Assembly (NCBI RefSeq): GCF_001590835.1
Contig: NZ_LTAQ01000001.1
Location: 882,572 to 946,571, forward strand
Source: Bacillus gaemokensis
GTDB taxonomy: Bacteria > Bacillota > Bacilli > Bacillales > Bacillaceae_G
Reading direction: 5' to 3'
Length of the DNA: 64,000 nt
Shown: positions 26,409 through 38,067 of the stretch, one piece after another
How positions within the stretch are numbered: the stretch's first letter is position 1
Layout of the letters: each line of letters opens with the position of its first letter
Notes under the pieces: model-generated
Seen by the model: only the letters and a program-made list of their open reading frames with translations
What the model was told of the DNA's origin: nothing
The model's database searches: none
Made by a program: the position numbers and the translations under genes

Positions 26409-26606
26409 TTATTTTTGGAAACCGCCTAATTGTTGTTCTGCTAAAGAAACTAGACGTTTTGTAATTTCGCCACCAACAGATCCGTTAGCGCGAGATGTTG
26501 CATCTGCTCCAAGTTGAACACCGAACTCTTGAGCGATTTCGTATTTCATTTGGTCTAATGCTGATTCAGCACCAGGAACCGCTAATTTATTTGTGCTTCT
26601 TGCCAT
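26409..26606 (-). CDS. sspA: Alpha/beta-type small acid-soluble spore protein, 65 aa
   Basis: DNA-binding spore coat-core protein that shields DNA from UV in the dormant spore and is degraded by Gpr on germination. The Gpr cleavage region [13 protein letters not shown] is intact, and the C-terminal [13 protein letters not shown] is the family signature. Made in the forespore under SigG; I could not identify a clean SigG promoter by eye. AAGGAGGTGAT upstream. The sspA name rests on synteny with thiI. Confidence 0.95.
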   Translation of the reverse strand: MARSTNKLAVPGAESALDQMKYEIAQEFGVQLGADATSRANGSVGGEITKRLVSLAEQQLGGFQK

Positions 26607-26685
26607 ATGGTATCACCTCCTTGTGAGTATAGAGTGTGATAAACCATATGACTTCATACATATCTAATGATGGTAATTTATGGTT

Positions 26686-27903
<1,218 letters not shown>

Positions 27904-29046
27904 TTACCTCATCACTTCATATAATTTTGGCAATGTTTCTTTTATAATGCCTTCAAATTGTATTACTTCTTCCATTGTATTTTCCGGCGCTAAACTAATG
28001 CGAATGGCACTTGCTGCTGCAGCATGTGGCACTCCCATCGATACTAACACACGGCTCACTTCATTTGCTTTGGAAGAACAAGCTGATTTTGTTGATACAT
28101 ATACATCACGTTCTTCTAAAGCATGTACCACTACTTCTGGTTTTAAGCCGACAAACGATACATTTAAAATGTGCGGTGCTGCATACGTAAGCGATGTATT
28201 CATTGTCACATCATCCATTTCCTTAAAGAAGCGTACTAATTCTGCTTGTAACTTCTGTAAATGGGCAATCTTTTCCCCTATATGTTCCATTGTCATTCGC
28301 AGTGCCTTTACCATCGCTACAATACCAGGTAAGTTCTCTGTACCCGAGCGATAACGAAGTTCCTGCTGACCACCGGATAAAATTGGATCTATCCTTACAC
28401 CATCGCGTACATATAGAAGTCCAGTTCCCTTTACACTATGGAATTTATGCCCAGATATCGAACAAAGATCAATATGAGAAGCATATAGATCAAGCGGTAC
28501 TTTTCCAATCCCTTGTACATGATCCACATGGAATCTTACTTTTGGATAACCTTTTAACAATTCACCGATTTCAGAAACAGGTTGAATCGCCCCTGTTTCA
28601 TTATTAACATGAATGATCGAAACAAGGATTGTATCCTCACGAAGCGCTCGTTTTACATCCTGTACCGATACAACACCATGTTCATTTACAGGTAAATAAG
28701 TTACATCGAAGCCGAGCCCTTCTAATTGCTTATATGCTTCAAACACAGATGCGTGTTCAACATTCGTTGTAATAATATGCTTACCACGAGAGCGATTTTT
28801 CATCGCTATTCCTTTAATCGCAAGGTTATTTCCTTCCGTTCCACCTGATGTGAAAATAATCTCAGAAGGCTTAACATGAAGGATTTGCGCTGCAATCGTT
28901 CTCGATTGTGTTAATAACCGCTCTGCTTCTCCACCAAGCGAATGAATAGAAGAAGGGTTCCCAAAATATTTCCCTGCAACCGTTACGTAAGATTGAAGGA
29001 CTTCTGGATACGGTTTCGTCGTCGCACTATTATCAAAATAGATCAT
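27904..29046 (-). CDS. iscS: Cysteine desulfurase (NifZ/IscS type), 380 aa
   Basis: PLP enzyme releasing sulfur from cysteine. Schiff-base Lys in SISGHKFHSVKG (near residue 200), PLP-binding TSGGTEGNNLAIKG near 70, and the sulfur-carrying Cys loop STKSACSSKANEVS near 325. In B. subtilis the paralogue in this position (nifZ) is dedicated to ThiI; the same coupling is implied by the six-base gap to thiI here. Confidence 0.95.
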   Translation of the reverse strand: MIYFDNSATTKPYPEVLQSYVTVAGKYFGNPSSIHSLGGEAERLLTQSRTIAAQILHVKPSEIIFTSGGTEGNNLAIKGIAMKNRSRGKHIITTNVEHASVFEAYKQLEGLGFDVTYLPVNEHGVVSVQDVKRALREDTILVSIIHVNNETGAIQPVSEIGELLKGYPKVRFHVDHVQGIGKVPLDLYASHIDLCSISGHKFHSVKGTGLLYVRDGVRIDPILSGGQQELRYRSGTENLPGIVAMVKALRMTMEHIGEKIAHLQKLQAELVRFFKEMDDVTMNTSLTYAAPHILNVSFVGLKPEVVVHALEERDVYVSTKSACSSKANEVSRVLVSMGVPHAAAASAIRISLAPENTMEEVIQFEGIIKETLPKLYEVMR

Positions 29047-29175
29047 CGTTCTTCCCCTTTCAGCGCTGTCACATCATATAATCATATCACAAATACGAGC
29101 AATTACGCTAAACATACTCAGCGTATTCCGCTATTCATTATAGCAATATCATCCCTAAAATTACACAGATCCGAT

Positions 29176-29213
29176 ACAAAAAAACAAACCCCTTTTTCAT
29201 CAAGGGGTTTGTT
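29176..29213 (-). terminator. Terminator of ezrA
   Basis: CAAACCCCTT-gatgaa-AAGGGGTTTG followed by seven T on the minus strand, overlapping the last codons of ezrA. Confidence 0.88.
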
Positions 29214-30909
29214 CGTTATCCACAAATTCAGCAATTTTTTGAACAACACCAGGTTCCATTTGTTCTAAAACCGAAGCTGCTTGTTCTAAAGCTGCATCAT
29301 ATTCATATTCACGGAACAATCTCTCTGCATCATCTAAGCTTTGCGCAAGCGCCTCGTCATGACTGCGGTAGCGATTACCATATTGAATTAATTTTTCTAC
29401 TAAATACGCTTGTCCAATTAATTCCTGTGTCATTTCAAATACACCATTTACAACTCTATATGCTTCTTCTAACATGCTGTTTACAACATTCATATTCAAT
29501 GGTTTTAATTCTAATTGCGTATAAACACCTTGCATTGCTTCTTGTCCTCGTTGTAAATCTTCCATAATGCTATCAGGAAGACCTGGCAAATTAGACTTTT
29601 GCATAAAGCGTTTCGCTTCTATAATCGTATTGCGCATTTCTTGTAGCTTCTCACGCGCTTCAAATTCTTCCTTACGCATTGTTTGTAACATCTCTTTATA
29701 TTCCGCATGGAGTACCTTCAATGTCTCACATTGCTCATAAATCTCTTCAAGTTCTTCACGAATAACAGAGAATGCAATATCTTGCTCCGCAACACGTAAT
29801 TGCAACACTTCAAAGCGTTTCATTAAAATATGCATTTGTTTTTCAATTAATTTCTGTGATTCGATATCTTTATCTTGTAATTGATAGCTCTGCTTTACAA
29901 AGTGTGTTTCTGACTTTGTTTCTATTGCTTGTTCATGAATTTGCTCTAAATCCTCGTAAACAGCAACTGATTTTTTCTCTACATAGTGCTTCGCATGCAC
30001 TTCTTGCTCTAATTGATCATACAGCGTATCTAAACGTTTCTTTAAGTCTTCTATTTTCCCATTAACTTCTGTTATATGAAGCTCTTGTAAATCAATCAAA
30101 CATGTTTGTAGTTGTTTGTTCATAGCTCTTACTTCTTTAGGGATTTCCAAATGATCTAATACATATCCTTGTCTTTTCATATCATCATGACCTTGTAACA
30201 AGTCATCTAATTGTACTGGCAGTGTTGCTTGGCACTCTACTAATAGATCAGGAACTTCATGAATGATAACTTCTAAGTTTGCTAATCCTTCTTCCAAACT
30301 CTTCACAATATCTCGCGCTTTTAAATAATCACCATTTAATGTCGCTTCTTCGAACGCTTGGAACTTATTTGATTCTACATCCAGTAATTCTTCAATGTTT
30401 TTCTCAGATAGACCAAACATATGACGATGAGCAAGTACACTCTTTTTCATACTACGGTATGTATCACGTAAACCTTCAATTTCAGAACTATTTTTCTCAT
30501 AGCTCTCTAGCAATTGTTGAAGCTCGTTTAAAATCTCCGTAATGCGGTTATCCGCTTCATCTAAATCAACAATGGATTCACTCATCAATTTTTTTGCTTT
30601 TCGGAAGGAAAATTGTGAGGCTAACTTTTTTGCACTTTCCAAAGTTTTATCAGCTTTTGGTAGAAGGTTTGTAACAATTTCATCCCATTCTTCACGCCAT
30701 TTTCCAAACAGTTCTTCTGTTTGGCCCGTCATATTTAAATCCTTAACCCGTTTCAATTCATCGGCAACAGGCTTATCTTTTATTTCTCGTTTCCACTGCT
30801 CAAGTGCTTCAATATCTTTATATAAACGATTTCTTATCACAAGCTCTATCATAAGCAGCACTAGAATAGAGCTTACTACGATGATAACGATCGTTAGGAT
30901 AGAATCCAT
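29200..30909 (-). CDS. ezrA: Septation ring regulator EzrA, 569 aa
   Basis: Membrane-anchored negative regulator of FtsZ ring formation. One N-terminal membrane helix ([20 protein letters not shown], residues ~4-24), then ~540 residues of almost unbroken helix with heptads, consistent with the spectrin-like arcs of EzrA. Length is typical. AGGAGGC before the ATG. Single gene with its own terminator. Confidence 0.95.
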   Translation of the reverse strand: MDSILTIVIIVVSSILVLLMIELVIRNRLYKDIEALEQWKREIKDKPVADELKRVKDLNMTGQTEELFGKWREEWDEIVTNLLPKADKTLESAKKLASQFSFRKAKKLMSESIVDLDEADNRITEILNELQQLLESYEKNSSEIEGLRDTYRSMKKSVLAHRHMFGLSEKNIEELLDVESNKFQAFEEATLNGDYLKARDIVKSLEEGLANLEVIIHEVPDLLVECQATLPVQLDDLLQGHDDMKRQGYVLDHLEIPKEVRAMNKQLQTCLIDLQELHITEVNGKIEDLKKRLDTLYDQLEQEVHAKHYVEKKSVAVYEDLEQIHEQAIETKSETHFVKQSYQLQDKDIESQKLIEKQMHILMKRFEVLQLRVAEQDIAFSVIREELEEIYEQCETLKVLHAEYKEMLQTMRKEEFEAREKLQEMRNTIIEAKRFMQKSNLPGLPDSIMEDLQRGQEAMQGVYTQLELKPLNMNVVNSMLEEAYRVVNGVFEMTQELIGQAYLVEKLIQYGNRYRSHDEALAQSLDDAERLFREYEYDAALEQAASVLEQMEPGVVQKIAEFVDNEQTP

Positions 30910-31093
30910 GCAAAAAAGCCTCCTACTATATCTCTTTTTTTGTCCGTTCCGTTTATGAAATGGAAGGCGTTATGTATAAAAAGGGAAAACCCCTATATTT
31001 AACAACTAACAATGTACTAATCATACCATGTAATGGCTTGTTTTTGACCTAGTTTTTTTAAAATTTCATGTTTCTTTTGTTGCACTTGTAATA

Positions 31094-31384
31094 TTGCTTC
31101 TAAAATTTTCTGGATTTCCTTTTCCCTCTGCCTCTACACTTTTACATAATTTCTTTATTAAGAATTTGCGATTGTTTACTGTAACAACTGTAATAACAGT
31201 GTATTCCCCCGCTTTGTCTCCACTTCGCTATACGACACTTACTTGTTTATTCGGATCGATTTCCCGCGGTTATACAATCGATCCAATTAAAGTAATTAGA
31301 GCGGGGCTTACGATTATTGCTTTACTATGTAACAACTTATGGCAGCAAGAGAAGTCAGTTACAAAACAAGAAGTGGCATTATAA
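31094..31384 (+). pseudogene. Doubtful ORF, possible membrane-protein remnant
   Basis: The frame ends SISRGYTIDPIKVIRAGL then TIIALLCNNLWQQEKSV, which reads like the C-terminal part of a small membrane protein, and a good terminator follows. But there is no ATG in frame and no ribosome site at the TTG used for the left end. Antisense frames in 31017-31230 also look protein-like, so the region may be a decayed gene on either strand. Confidence 0.3.
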
Positions 31385-31424
31385 AATATCCCCACCTTAT
31401 TCCATGAGGTGGGGATATTTTATA
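31385..31424. terminator. Bidirectional terminator before refZ 3' end
   Basis: AAAATATCCCCACCT-tattccatg-AGGTGGGGATATTTT, a perfect 15-bp stem. Confidence 0.92.
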
Positions 31425-32058
31425 TATGAACTGCTCTTGGCAAAGGATAATACATATGTGTTCCACATAATATTTGTTCCATCCATTGCTCGATTTCCTT
31501 CGTATACATTTCCAAAAAGAATGTCTCCGACGGAAATGAATGCAGTACTTCCGATATATATTGCGGATATAAATACGGCATATTAATCATGCCTTTTAAC
31601 TGCGTCATAAACATTGTAAACGACACCTTTTGAAACTCTTGCTGCATTTGTCCTTGTTTAATAATTTGCTCTATATAATACCTTTCTTTAGAAAAGTAAA
31701 TGGTCATTACTTCTCGAATTAACGTTGTATCTAATGAAAGCTCTCGATAAAAGAAACGCGTTAGTTCTCGGTTCTCAAATTGATATCGTAAAATCCCTCT
31801 GACAATTTGATTCATCACTTCTTTAGCTGACACGTACTCCCTTTGTCCAAACGACATTTCAATTACATGAATATATCCTTCTAGAAAATCAGTAATGAGC
31901 TGTTCTAATAAACCTTGCTTTCCAGCAAAATAATACGAAATATTAGCCACATTCACATCCGCCCGCTTTGCAATGTCACGCACCGACGTCCCATCATACC
32001 CTTTCGTATAAAACAATGAAATTGCCGCATCAATTACCTTTTGTTTCGTCTGCTTCAT
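31420..32058 (-). CDS. refZ: TetR-type regulator RefZ, 212 aa
   Basis: N-terminal HTH: AAISLFYTKGYDGTSVRDIA and ANISYYFAGKQGLLEQLI, the TetR signature. The C-terminal helical domain fits RefZ (YttP), which in B. subtilis acts at sporulation on FtsZ and chromosome position. Assignment rests on fold, length and position between ezrA and the GAF-domain gene. Start ATG at 32058 with GAGAGGAAG upstream. I did not find convincing RefZ-binding palindromes nearby. Confidence 0.85.
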   Translation of the reverse strand: MKQTKQKVIDAAISLFYTKGYDGTSVRDIAKRADVNVANISYYFAGKQGLLEQLITDFLEGYIHVIEMSFGQREYVSAKEVMNQIVRGILRYQFENRELTRFFYRELSLDTTLIREVMTIYFSKERYYIEQIIKQGQMQQEFQKVSFTMFMTQLKGMINMPYLYPQYISEVLHSFPSETFFLEMYTKEIEQWMEQILCGTHMYYPLPRAVHI

Positions 32059-32207
32059 GCGCTCACTTCCTCTCACTCTGAACAGCTATAGTTTAAATTT
32101 CTTGACTTTTAAGACAAATTCCTTTAATTTTCTATCGACAAAGTCATGTGAAATACAGCGTGTTTTGCTATGATTTTACATTTCTCGATAGAAAGGGTGA
32201 CGTTTCC

Positions 32208-32687
32208 ATGTTTACAAAAGAAAGTTATGCAGGATCCCGCGCGCAGCAATACGAAACAGTGGTCAAACAACTTGATGCATTGTTAACTGGCGAATCAAAT
32301 GTAGTCGCAAATTTAGCAAATGCCTCCGCACTACTAAACCAATTTTTAGATCGCATTAACTGGGTTGGCTTTTATGTAACCGAAGGAAAGCAACTTGTAC
32401 TTGGACCATTTCAAGGAATGCCTGCGTGTGTTCGCATTCCATTTGGACGCGGTGTTTGCGGCGTAGCAGCTGAAACAAAAACAACTCAGCTCATTGCAGA
32501 TGTTCACCAGTTCCCTGGACATATCGCTTGTGACAGCGCCTCTAATTCTGAAATTGTTGTACCGATTATAAAAGAAGGTAATGTCATCGGTGTGCTTGAT
32601 ATTGATAGTCCTGAAAAAAATCGTTTCGACGAATTGGATCAGCACTATTTAGAGAAATTTGTGGAAACGCTCCTAAAACATATGTAA
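32208..32687 (+). CDS. Free methionine-(R)-sulfoxide reductase (GAF domain), 159 aa
   Basis: Single GAF domain of fRMsr type, equivalent to B. subtilis YtsP. The three conserved Cys are seen in MPACVRIPFGRGVCGVA and FPGHIACDSASNSEIVVP, plus INWVGFYVTEG at the fold start. Reduces free Met-R-sulfoxide with thioredoxin. GAAAGGGTGA precedes the ATG. Divergent from refZ. Confidence 0.92.
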   Translation: MFTKESYAGSRAQQYETVVKQLDALLTGESNVVANLANASALLNQFLDRINWVGFYVTEGKQLVLGPFQGMPACVRIPFGRGVCGVAAETKTTQLIADVHQFPGHIACDSASNSEIVVPIIKEGNVIGVLDIDSPEKNRFDELDQHYLEKFVETLLKHM

Positions 32688-32716
32688 AAAAAACGAGCCA
32701 TTGATGGCTCGTTTTT
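32688..32716. terminator. Bidirectional terminator
   Basis: AAAAAACGAGCCAT-tg-ATGGCTCGTTTTTT stem between convergent genes. Confidence 0.92.
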
Positions 32717-33907
32717 TCAATCCCCATTCACATGAGAAAATGTATTTTTTCTTTCCTGCAGCGCACTTGTTAGATCAGAGACTATATCTTCCCACGATTC
32801 TAAGCCGACGGATAAGCGTATTAAATTATCGTAAATCCCCATTTCATGGCGAATCTCCGCTGGAATAGCAGCATGCGTCATCGTTGCAGGATGTTGCACT
32901 AACGTTTCAGTGTCACCAAGACTTACCGCGATTGTAATAAATTGCAATGCATTCATAAACGCCTGTGCTTCCTCTTTTCCTCCCTTTATAGAGAATGAAA
33001 TTACACCGCCCCCACGCTTCATTTGGCGAGACGCTATTTCTCCTTCTGGATACCAAACTTCTTCAACACTTTCGTGATTCTTCAAAAAGGCTACTACTTT
33101 CTCTGCATTCTCACAGTGCCGATCCATTCTTACAGCTAATGTCTTTAAGCCTCTTAACAACAACCAGGCATCAAAAGGGGCCATAATCCCGCCAATATCT
33201 TTTCGCATCGGACGAATTTTTTCAGCTAATTCCTTCGTTTTACAAACTGTAATTCCTGCAACAACATCACCATGACCGCCAATATATTTTGTAGCGCTAT
33301 GAAGAACAGCATCACAACCGATTGCAAGAGGCGTTTGTAAGTAAGGTGAACAAAATGTATTATCGACAACGACGAGCAGGTCATTTTGTTTCGCTACTTT
33401 AATAACTTTCTCTAAATCGATAAGCTTCATTGTTGGATTAATTGGTGTTTCCACAAAAATCAATTTTGTATTCGAACGAATTTCCCCATGAATCTCTTCC
33501 TCTGTTTCCATCTCGCACAATGAATGAGTGATCATAAATTTCTCTTCTAACACTTCTAAAAAACCATACGTACATCCGTACAATCCATTTGAACAAATAA
33601 TATGATCTCCAGCACGTAAACATGCAAGAAGCGTCGCAGAAATAGACGCCATTCCTGAACCAAAAGCTAGCGCTGCTTCGCCTCCTTCTAAAGCTGCCAT
33701 ACGTTCTTCAAATACTTCCACAGTTGGATTTCCAAGTCTTGAATACATGTAGGATGGATCTTGCCCAGCAAAACTTGCTTCTCCTTGCTGGGCTGTTTCA
33801 AATGTATAACTTGACGTTTGAAATAGTGGCGGCGTTAAACTTCCCCTATGCACTTTCGAATCATATCCATGATGAATCAACAATGTCTCAATATGTTTCG
33901 TTTTCAT
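32717..33907 (-). CDS. megL: Methionine gamma-lyase type PLP enzyme, 396 aa
   Basis: Cys/Met-metabolism PLP family. The Schiff-base Lys is in VLHSATKYIGGHGDVVAG (near residue 210); YMYSRLGNPTVEVFEERMAAL is the N-terminal signature. The NGLYGCTYGF motif carries the active-site Cys that separates gamma-lyases from cystathionine enzymes, so methionine breakdown to methanethiol, ammonia and 2-oxobutyrate is the best reading; homocysteine lyase is an alternative. A strong cre lies 30 bases upstream. Confidence 0.85.
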   Translation of the reverse strand: MKTKHIETLLIHHGYDSKVHRGSLTPPLFQTSSYTFETAQQGEASFAGQDPSYMYSRLGNPTVEVFEERMAALEGGEAALAFGSGMASISATLLACLRAGDHIICSNGLYGCTYGFLEVLEEKFMITHSLCEMETEEEIHGEIRSNTKLIFVETPINPTMKLIDLEKVIKVAKQNDLLVVVDNTFCSPYLQTPLAIGCDAVLHSATKYIGGHGDVVAGITVCKTKELAEKIRPMRKDIGGIMAPFDAWLLLRGLKTLAVRMDRHCENAEKVVAFLKNHESVEEVWYPEGEIASRQMKRGGGVISFSIKGGKEEAQAFMNALQFITIAVSLGDTETLVQHPATMTHAAIPAEIRHEMGIYDNLIRLSVGLESWEDIVSDLTSALQERKNTFSHVNGD

Positions 33908-33936
33908 GCCAACATCCCCCCTATATCTCTATTTTA

Positions 33937-33950
33937 TGTAAACGTTTTCT
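33937..33950. promoter_or_regulatory. cre-like site upstream of megL
   Basis: TGTAAACGTTTTCT matches the cre consensus TGWAANCGNTNWCA at all but the last base, 30 bases before the start codon, where bound CcpA would block transcription. Confidence 0.65.
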
Positions 33951-34037
33951 TTGTGTTGCAATTCTTTTTTTATATTATTTTGAATTCCTCCTTTTCATTT
34001 CCAAATTTTACATACATAAAACAAAACACGAACTCAC

Positions 34038-34066
34038 TTGACGAAATCTCATCCAAAAGATATAAT
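34038..34066 (+). promoter_or_regulatory. SigA promoter of rpsD
   Basis: TTGACG, 17 bases, TATAAT. Start expected near 34073, giving a ~185-base leader. Confidence 0.8.
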
Positions 34067-34072
34067 AGCGTT

Positions 34073-34250
34073 TGTGTAAAATAAAAAGGCAGCCTTGTAA
34101 TGTGAGTTTATTGTTTGTATTTTGTTCCTCTATCTTGAGGTGTATCTCGTAACTCCCTGCTGCTGGAGCGAAGGTACATGAAAACAAAATGCGCATAAAT
34201 GTCGATTACGTCTGTTTTTATTTTACGAAAATAAAAACACTTAAAGGAGG
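34073..34250 (+). promoter_or_regulatory. rpsD leader, likely S4 autoregulation site
   Basis: A long untranslated leader with GTAACTCC / GGAGCGAAGGTAC pairing and other stems, ending at the AAAGGAGGAG site. In B. subtilis the rpsD leader is bound by S4 to repress its own synthesis. The leader position and length fit; I have not aligned it to the known structure. Confidence 0.6.
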
Positions 34251-34258
34251 AGTCAACT

Positions 34259-34861
34259 ATGGCTCGTTATACAGGTCCAGCTTGGAAACTGTCTCGTCGT
34301 CTTGGAATCTCTCTAAGCGGCACAGGTAAAGAATTAGAAAAACGCCCTTACGCACCAGGTCCTCACGGTCCTAACCAACGTAAGAAACTTTCAGAATACG
34401 GTTTACAATTACAAGAGAAACAAAAACTTCGTCACATGTACGGCATGACTGAGCGTCAATTCCGTCGCACATTTGACCAAGCAGGTAAAATGTCAGGTAA
34501 ACACGGTGAAAACTTCATGATCCTTCTTGAAGCTCGTCTTGATAACCTAGTTTACCGCATGGGCTTAGCTCGCACTCGTCGTGCAGCTCGCCAATTAGTA
34601 AACCACGGTCACATCATGGTAGATGGCGCTCGCGTAGACATCCCATCTTACCGCGTAAAACCTGGCCAAACTATCAGCGTTCGCGAAAAATCTAACAACC
34701 TTGTTGTTGTTAAAGAAGCGATCGAAGTTAACAACTTCGTACCAGAATACTTAACTTTCGATGCTGATAAATTAGAAGCTACTTTCAACCGCTTACCAGA
34801 GCGCGCTGAGTTAGCTGCTGAAATCAACGAAGCGTTAATCGTAGAGTTCTACTCTCGTTAA
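34259..34861 (+). CDS. rpsD: 30S ribosomal protein S4, 200 aa
   Basis: Primary 16S rRNA-binding protein. N-terminal [19 protein letters not shown], and an S4 RNA-binding domain around [20 protein letters not shown] at residue ~95. Codons are strongly biased to C-ending forms (CGT, AAC, TTC), as expected of a highly expressed gene. Zinc-ligand cysteines of the N-terminus are absent, as in Bacillus. Confidence 0.98.
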   Translation: MARYTGPAWKLSRRLGISLSGTGKELEKRPYAPGPHGPNQRKKLSEYGLQLQEKQKLRHMYGMTERQFRRTFDQAGKMSGKHGENFMILLEARLDNLVYRMGLARTRRAARQLVNHGHIMVDGARVDIPSYRVKPGQTISVREKSNNLVVVKEAIEVNNFVPEYLTFDADKLEATFNRLPERAELAAEINEALIVEFYSR

Positions 34862-34865
34862 TGAC

Positions 34866-34897
34866 GAAAAACCGATCCATTGGATCGGTTTTTTTCG
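34866..34897 (+). terminator. Terminator of rpsD
   Basis: AAACCGATCCA-tt-GGATCGGTTT followed by six T. Confidence 0.92.
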
Positions 34898-34907
34898 TGC
34901 TTATTTA

Positions 34908-34951
34908 AAAAGGATGATAATGAAAGCGACAGCTATCTTTATCATCCTTTT
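34908..34951. terminator. Terminator for the 42-aa gene
   Basis: AAAAGGATGATAA...TTATCATCCTTTT, a perfect stem, with T-run in both directions. Confidence 0.75.
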
Positions 34952-34979
34952 CTAACCTTCTCTTATATATAAAATAAAA

Positions 34980-35108
34980 TTATTTATCTTCTTGTTTTTG
35001 AACATACACATAAGCATCCTTTGGATTTTTATGTACAGTACTTTGTTCATTCTCCGCAAGCTGACTAGCATTTAGCAAAGAAAAAATAATGAGCGCCTCT
35101 AGTGACAT
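34980..35108 (-). CDS. Small protein, 42 aa
   Basis: MSLEALIIFSLLNASQLAEN followed by a charged tail ending VYVQKQEDK. The N-terminus is mildly hydrophobic, the rest polar. GAAAGGAGTGG lies upstream of the ATG, and a terminator follows 30 bases past the stop, so it forms a complete small unit. No family recognised. Confidence 0.6.
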   Translation of the reverse strand: MSLEALIIFSLLNASQLAENEQSTVHKNPKDAYVYVQKQEDK

Positions 35109-35209
35109 TTCTTTTTACCACTCCTTTCTTTTCTATCTTTATACATATATCATACTCTTCACTTGTGATTTCCGTATGAACATGAAGTGAAGCGCTTAAA
35201 TAAGCAAAG

Positions 35210-35240
35210 AAAAAAGCGTAAGATCACTTACGCTTTTTTC
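35210..35240 (-). terminator. Terminator of tyrS
   Basis: AAAAAGCGTAAG-tgat-CTTACGCTTTTTT stem three bases beyond the tyrS stop. Confidence 0.88.
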
Positions 35241-35242
35241 TA

Positions 35243-36502
<1,260 letters not shown>

Positions 36503-36544
36503 CTACACTCCTTTAAATTAATCAAACGTGAAATTTGAAAACAT

Positions 36545-36800
36545 AAAAAAATCGCCCCTTAAATAAGGGACGATTTTGATCATCGCGTTACCACCCTAGT
36601 TGCAGGCAAAAAAAGCCTACCACCTCATTCACATAACGGCTCAGCACCGTCTTTTCCCTTTTGAATACGATTCAATCGAAAAAAGATGCTCTAGGGGCGT
36701 AATTCGCGATCATCTATGTGCTGATTTCCACCGACCATCAGCTCTCTAAAACAGGGAAATGATCACTACTTCTCCCTTTCCACGCTCAATTATTTATATA
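36545..36800 (-). promoter_or_regulatory. T-box riboswitch of tyrS
   Basis: The T-box sequence AGGGTGGTAACGCG is at 36584-36597 (minus strand), followed by terminator stem AAATCGTCCCTTA/TAAGGGGCGATTT with T-run at 36549-36577. A TAC (Tyr) triplet suits the specifier at 36699-36701, downstream of an AGTGA-type motif. Uncharged tRNA-Tyr would stabilise the antiterminator. Confidence 0.93.
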
Positions 36801-36869
36801 CTTTTCTTTATACCATCATTTATATAGGCATGTCAAATAGAGGTGGAAAGTTCTAGACAATCAATTTCC

Positions 36870-37121
36870 TTACAAACTCGCAATGAGTATCGTAACCAAA
36901 GAAAGAATCGGAACACCAGCTAATAACGATACATGAAACACAATCGATAAATCATTCCCAATCGTTGCTTCCACAGGATCTTTTGCTGGAGAAGCGAGAA
37001 AGCGTAAGAAACGATCTCCCATATTAACTTTTTTCGAAAAATCAGGAACCTCGACATGATCGCTATCTAACTGCTGCTTCAATTTATACTCTTTGTCAAA
37101 GGGATTTTCGTTCAATTTCAT
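36870..37121 (-). CDS. Small membrane protein, possible sigma-factor partner, 83 aa
   Basis: Polar N-terminal ~50 residues (MKLNENPFDKEYKLKQQL) and one hydrophobic helix at residues 58-82 (IVFHVSLLAGVPILSLVTIL). The start overlaps the 3' end of the ECF sigma gene, so the two are coupled. Position, size and topology resemble YxlC, the partner of SigY in B. subtilis; an anti-sigma role is an inference. Confidence 0.6.
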   Translation of the reverse strand: MKLNENPFDKEYKLKQQLDSDHVEVPDFSKKVNMGDRFLRFLASPAKDPVEATIGNDLSIVFHVSLLAGVPILSLVTILIASL

Positions 37122-37609
37122 CCACCTCCAGCAATTGTTTCAATTTCTTAATGCCATTATGCAGCCTCGATTTCACCGTTCCTACAGGAATATCAAGTAC
37201 CTCTGCGATTTCTTTTTGCGACATATCGTGATAATAAGAAAGAATAAGGACAGCTCTCTGGTCTTCTGGAACTTTCAAAACCGCCTCTCTAACTGTAAGG
37301 CGGTCTTCTTGTGAAAATTCCCTCTCTTGAATCGGTACAAGGAACGGCAAAAGAGAGCGCCATTTTTTTCTTCGATTCAATTTATTAATCATGAGGCGAT
37401 AACCAATTTGAAACAAATACGTTTTAATCTTTCCTTTTTCAATCGCATACATATTTCTTACGTTCTAACGTCAAAAACGTATCTTGAACGAGATCTATGC
37501 TCAGTTGCTCATCACGGTTAAAACGATATAAAAATTTATATAGTGCCGGTTTGATTAAGACATATAGTTTTTCTCCAGCTTGCTTATCTCCATTTTGATA
37601 AGCAAGCAT
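37096..37609 (-). pseudogene. ECF sigma factor interrupted by a frameshift
   Basis: From the ATG at 37609 a frame reads MLAYQNGDKQAGEKLYVLIK and, further on, LVQDTFLTLERKKYVCD, a sigma region 2, then meets TGA at 37439-37441. The next frame continues EKGKIKTYLFQIGYRLMINK and VPEDQRAVLILSYYHDMSQK, sigma region 4 with its HTH (IAEVLDIPVGTVKSRLHNGI). One surplus base near 37440-37455 explains the break (GATTGA where GAT-GAA would stay open). Either a recent inactivation or a sequencing error. Confidence 0.75.
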
Positions 37610-37619
37610 GAGTTCTTCC

Positions 37620-38000
37620 TCACTCCCAATCTGCGCCAGATTTTTTGATCTCCTTTATTCCTTTTAGCGTTAATGAAATACGAGAAATTAAATATAAACT
37701 TGCGCAAAGTGTCCATGTTGGTGATTGAATTACAAAAAACTGAACATATGGGCTTTGAATCGTCAATTCACTTGCAATTAAAATACTTAATAGTTGCCCA
37801 CATATATATGCATAAAGCGCCAGACAAACGGAAATGGTATCAAATACATTCCAACGAAAATATACTTTCGTTTTTGTAAAATCAATCTCGTTCCCTTTTT
37901 TTCTTACAACGTATTTTCTATCAAAAGGTATTAAAATCCCAAGAATAACAATCATCATTACAACTACTACAATACCTGAAATAATAAACCCCATTTGCAT
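37620..38000 (-). CDS. Membrane protein upstream of ECF sigma, 126 aa
   Basis: Hydrophobic helices near residues 3-27, 55-75 and 90-108; a basic loop RKYVVRKKGNE lies after the first. The start MQMGFII has GGGAGG upstream. It is the first gene of a three-gene unit with the frameshifted sigma factor and the YxlC-like protein, so it may be a sensor or anti-sigma component; no family recognised. Confidence 0.65.
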   Translation of the reverse strand: MQMGFIISGIVVVVMMIVILGILIPFDRKYVVRKKGNEIDFTKTKVYFRWNVFDTISVCLALYAYICGQLLSILIASELTIQSPYVQFFVIQSPTWTLCASLYLISRISLTLKGIKEIKKSGADWE

Positions 38001-38067
38001 ATAAAGTGCCTCCCTCATCTATTGTGTCATAAATATATACAGACGAGGGAGGCACTTGGTTCAAAAA

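Noticed and set aside
34008-34196. 62-residue ORF antisense to the rpsD leader
   Set aside because: Overlaps the promoter and structured leader, with no translation signal.
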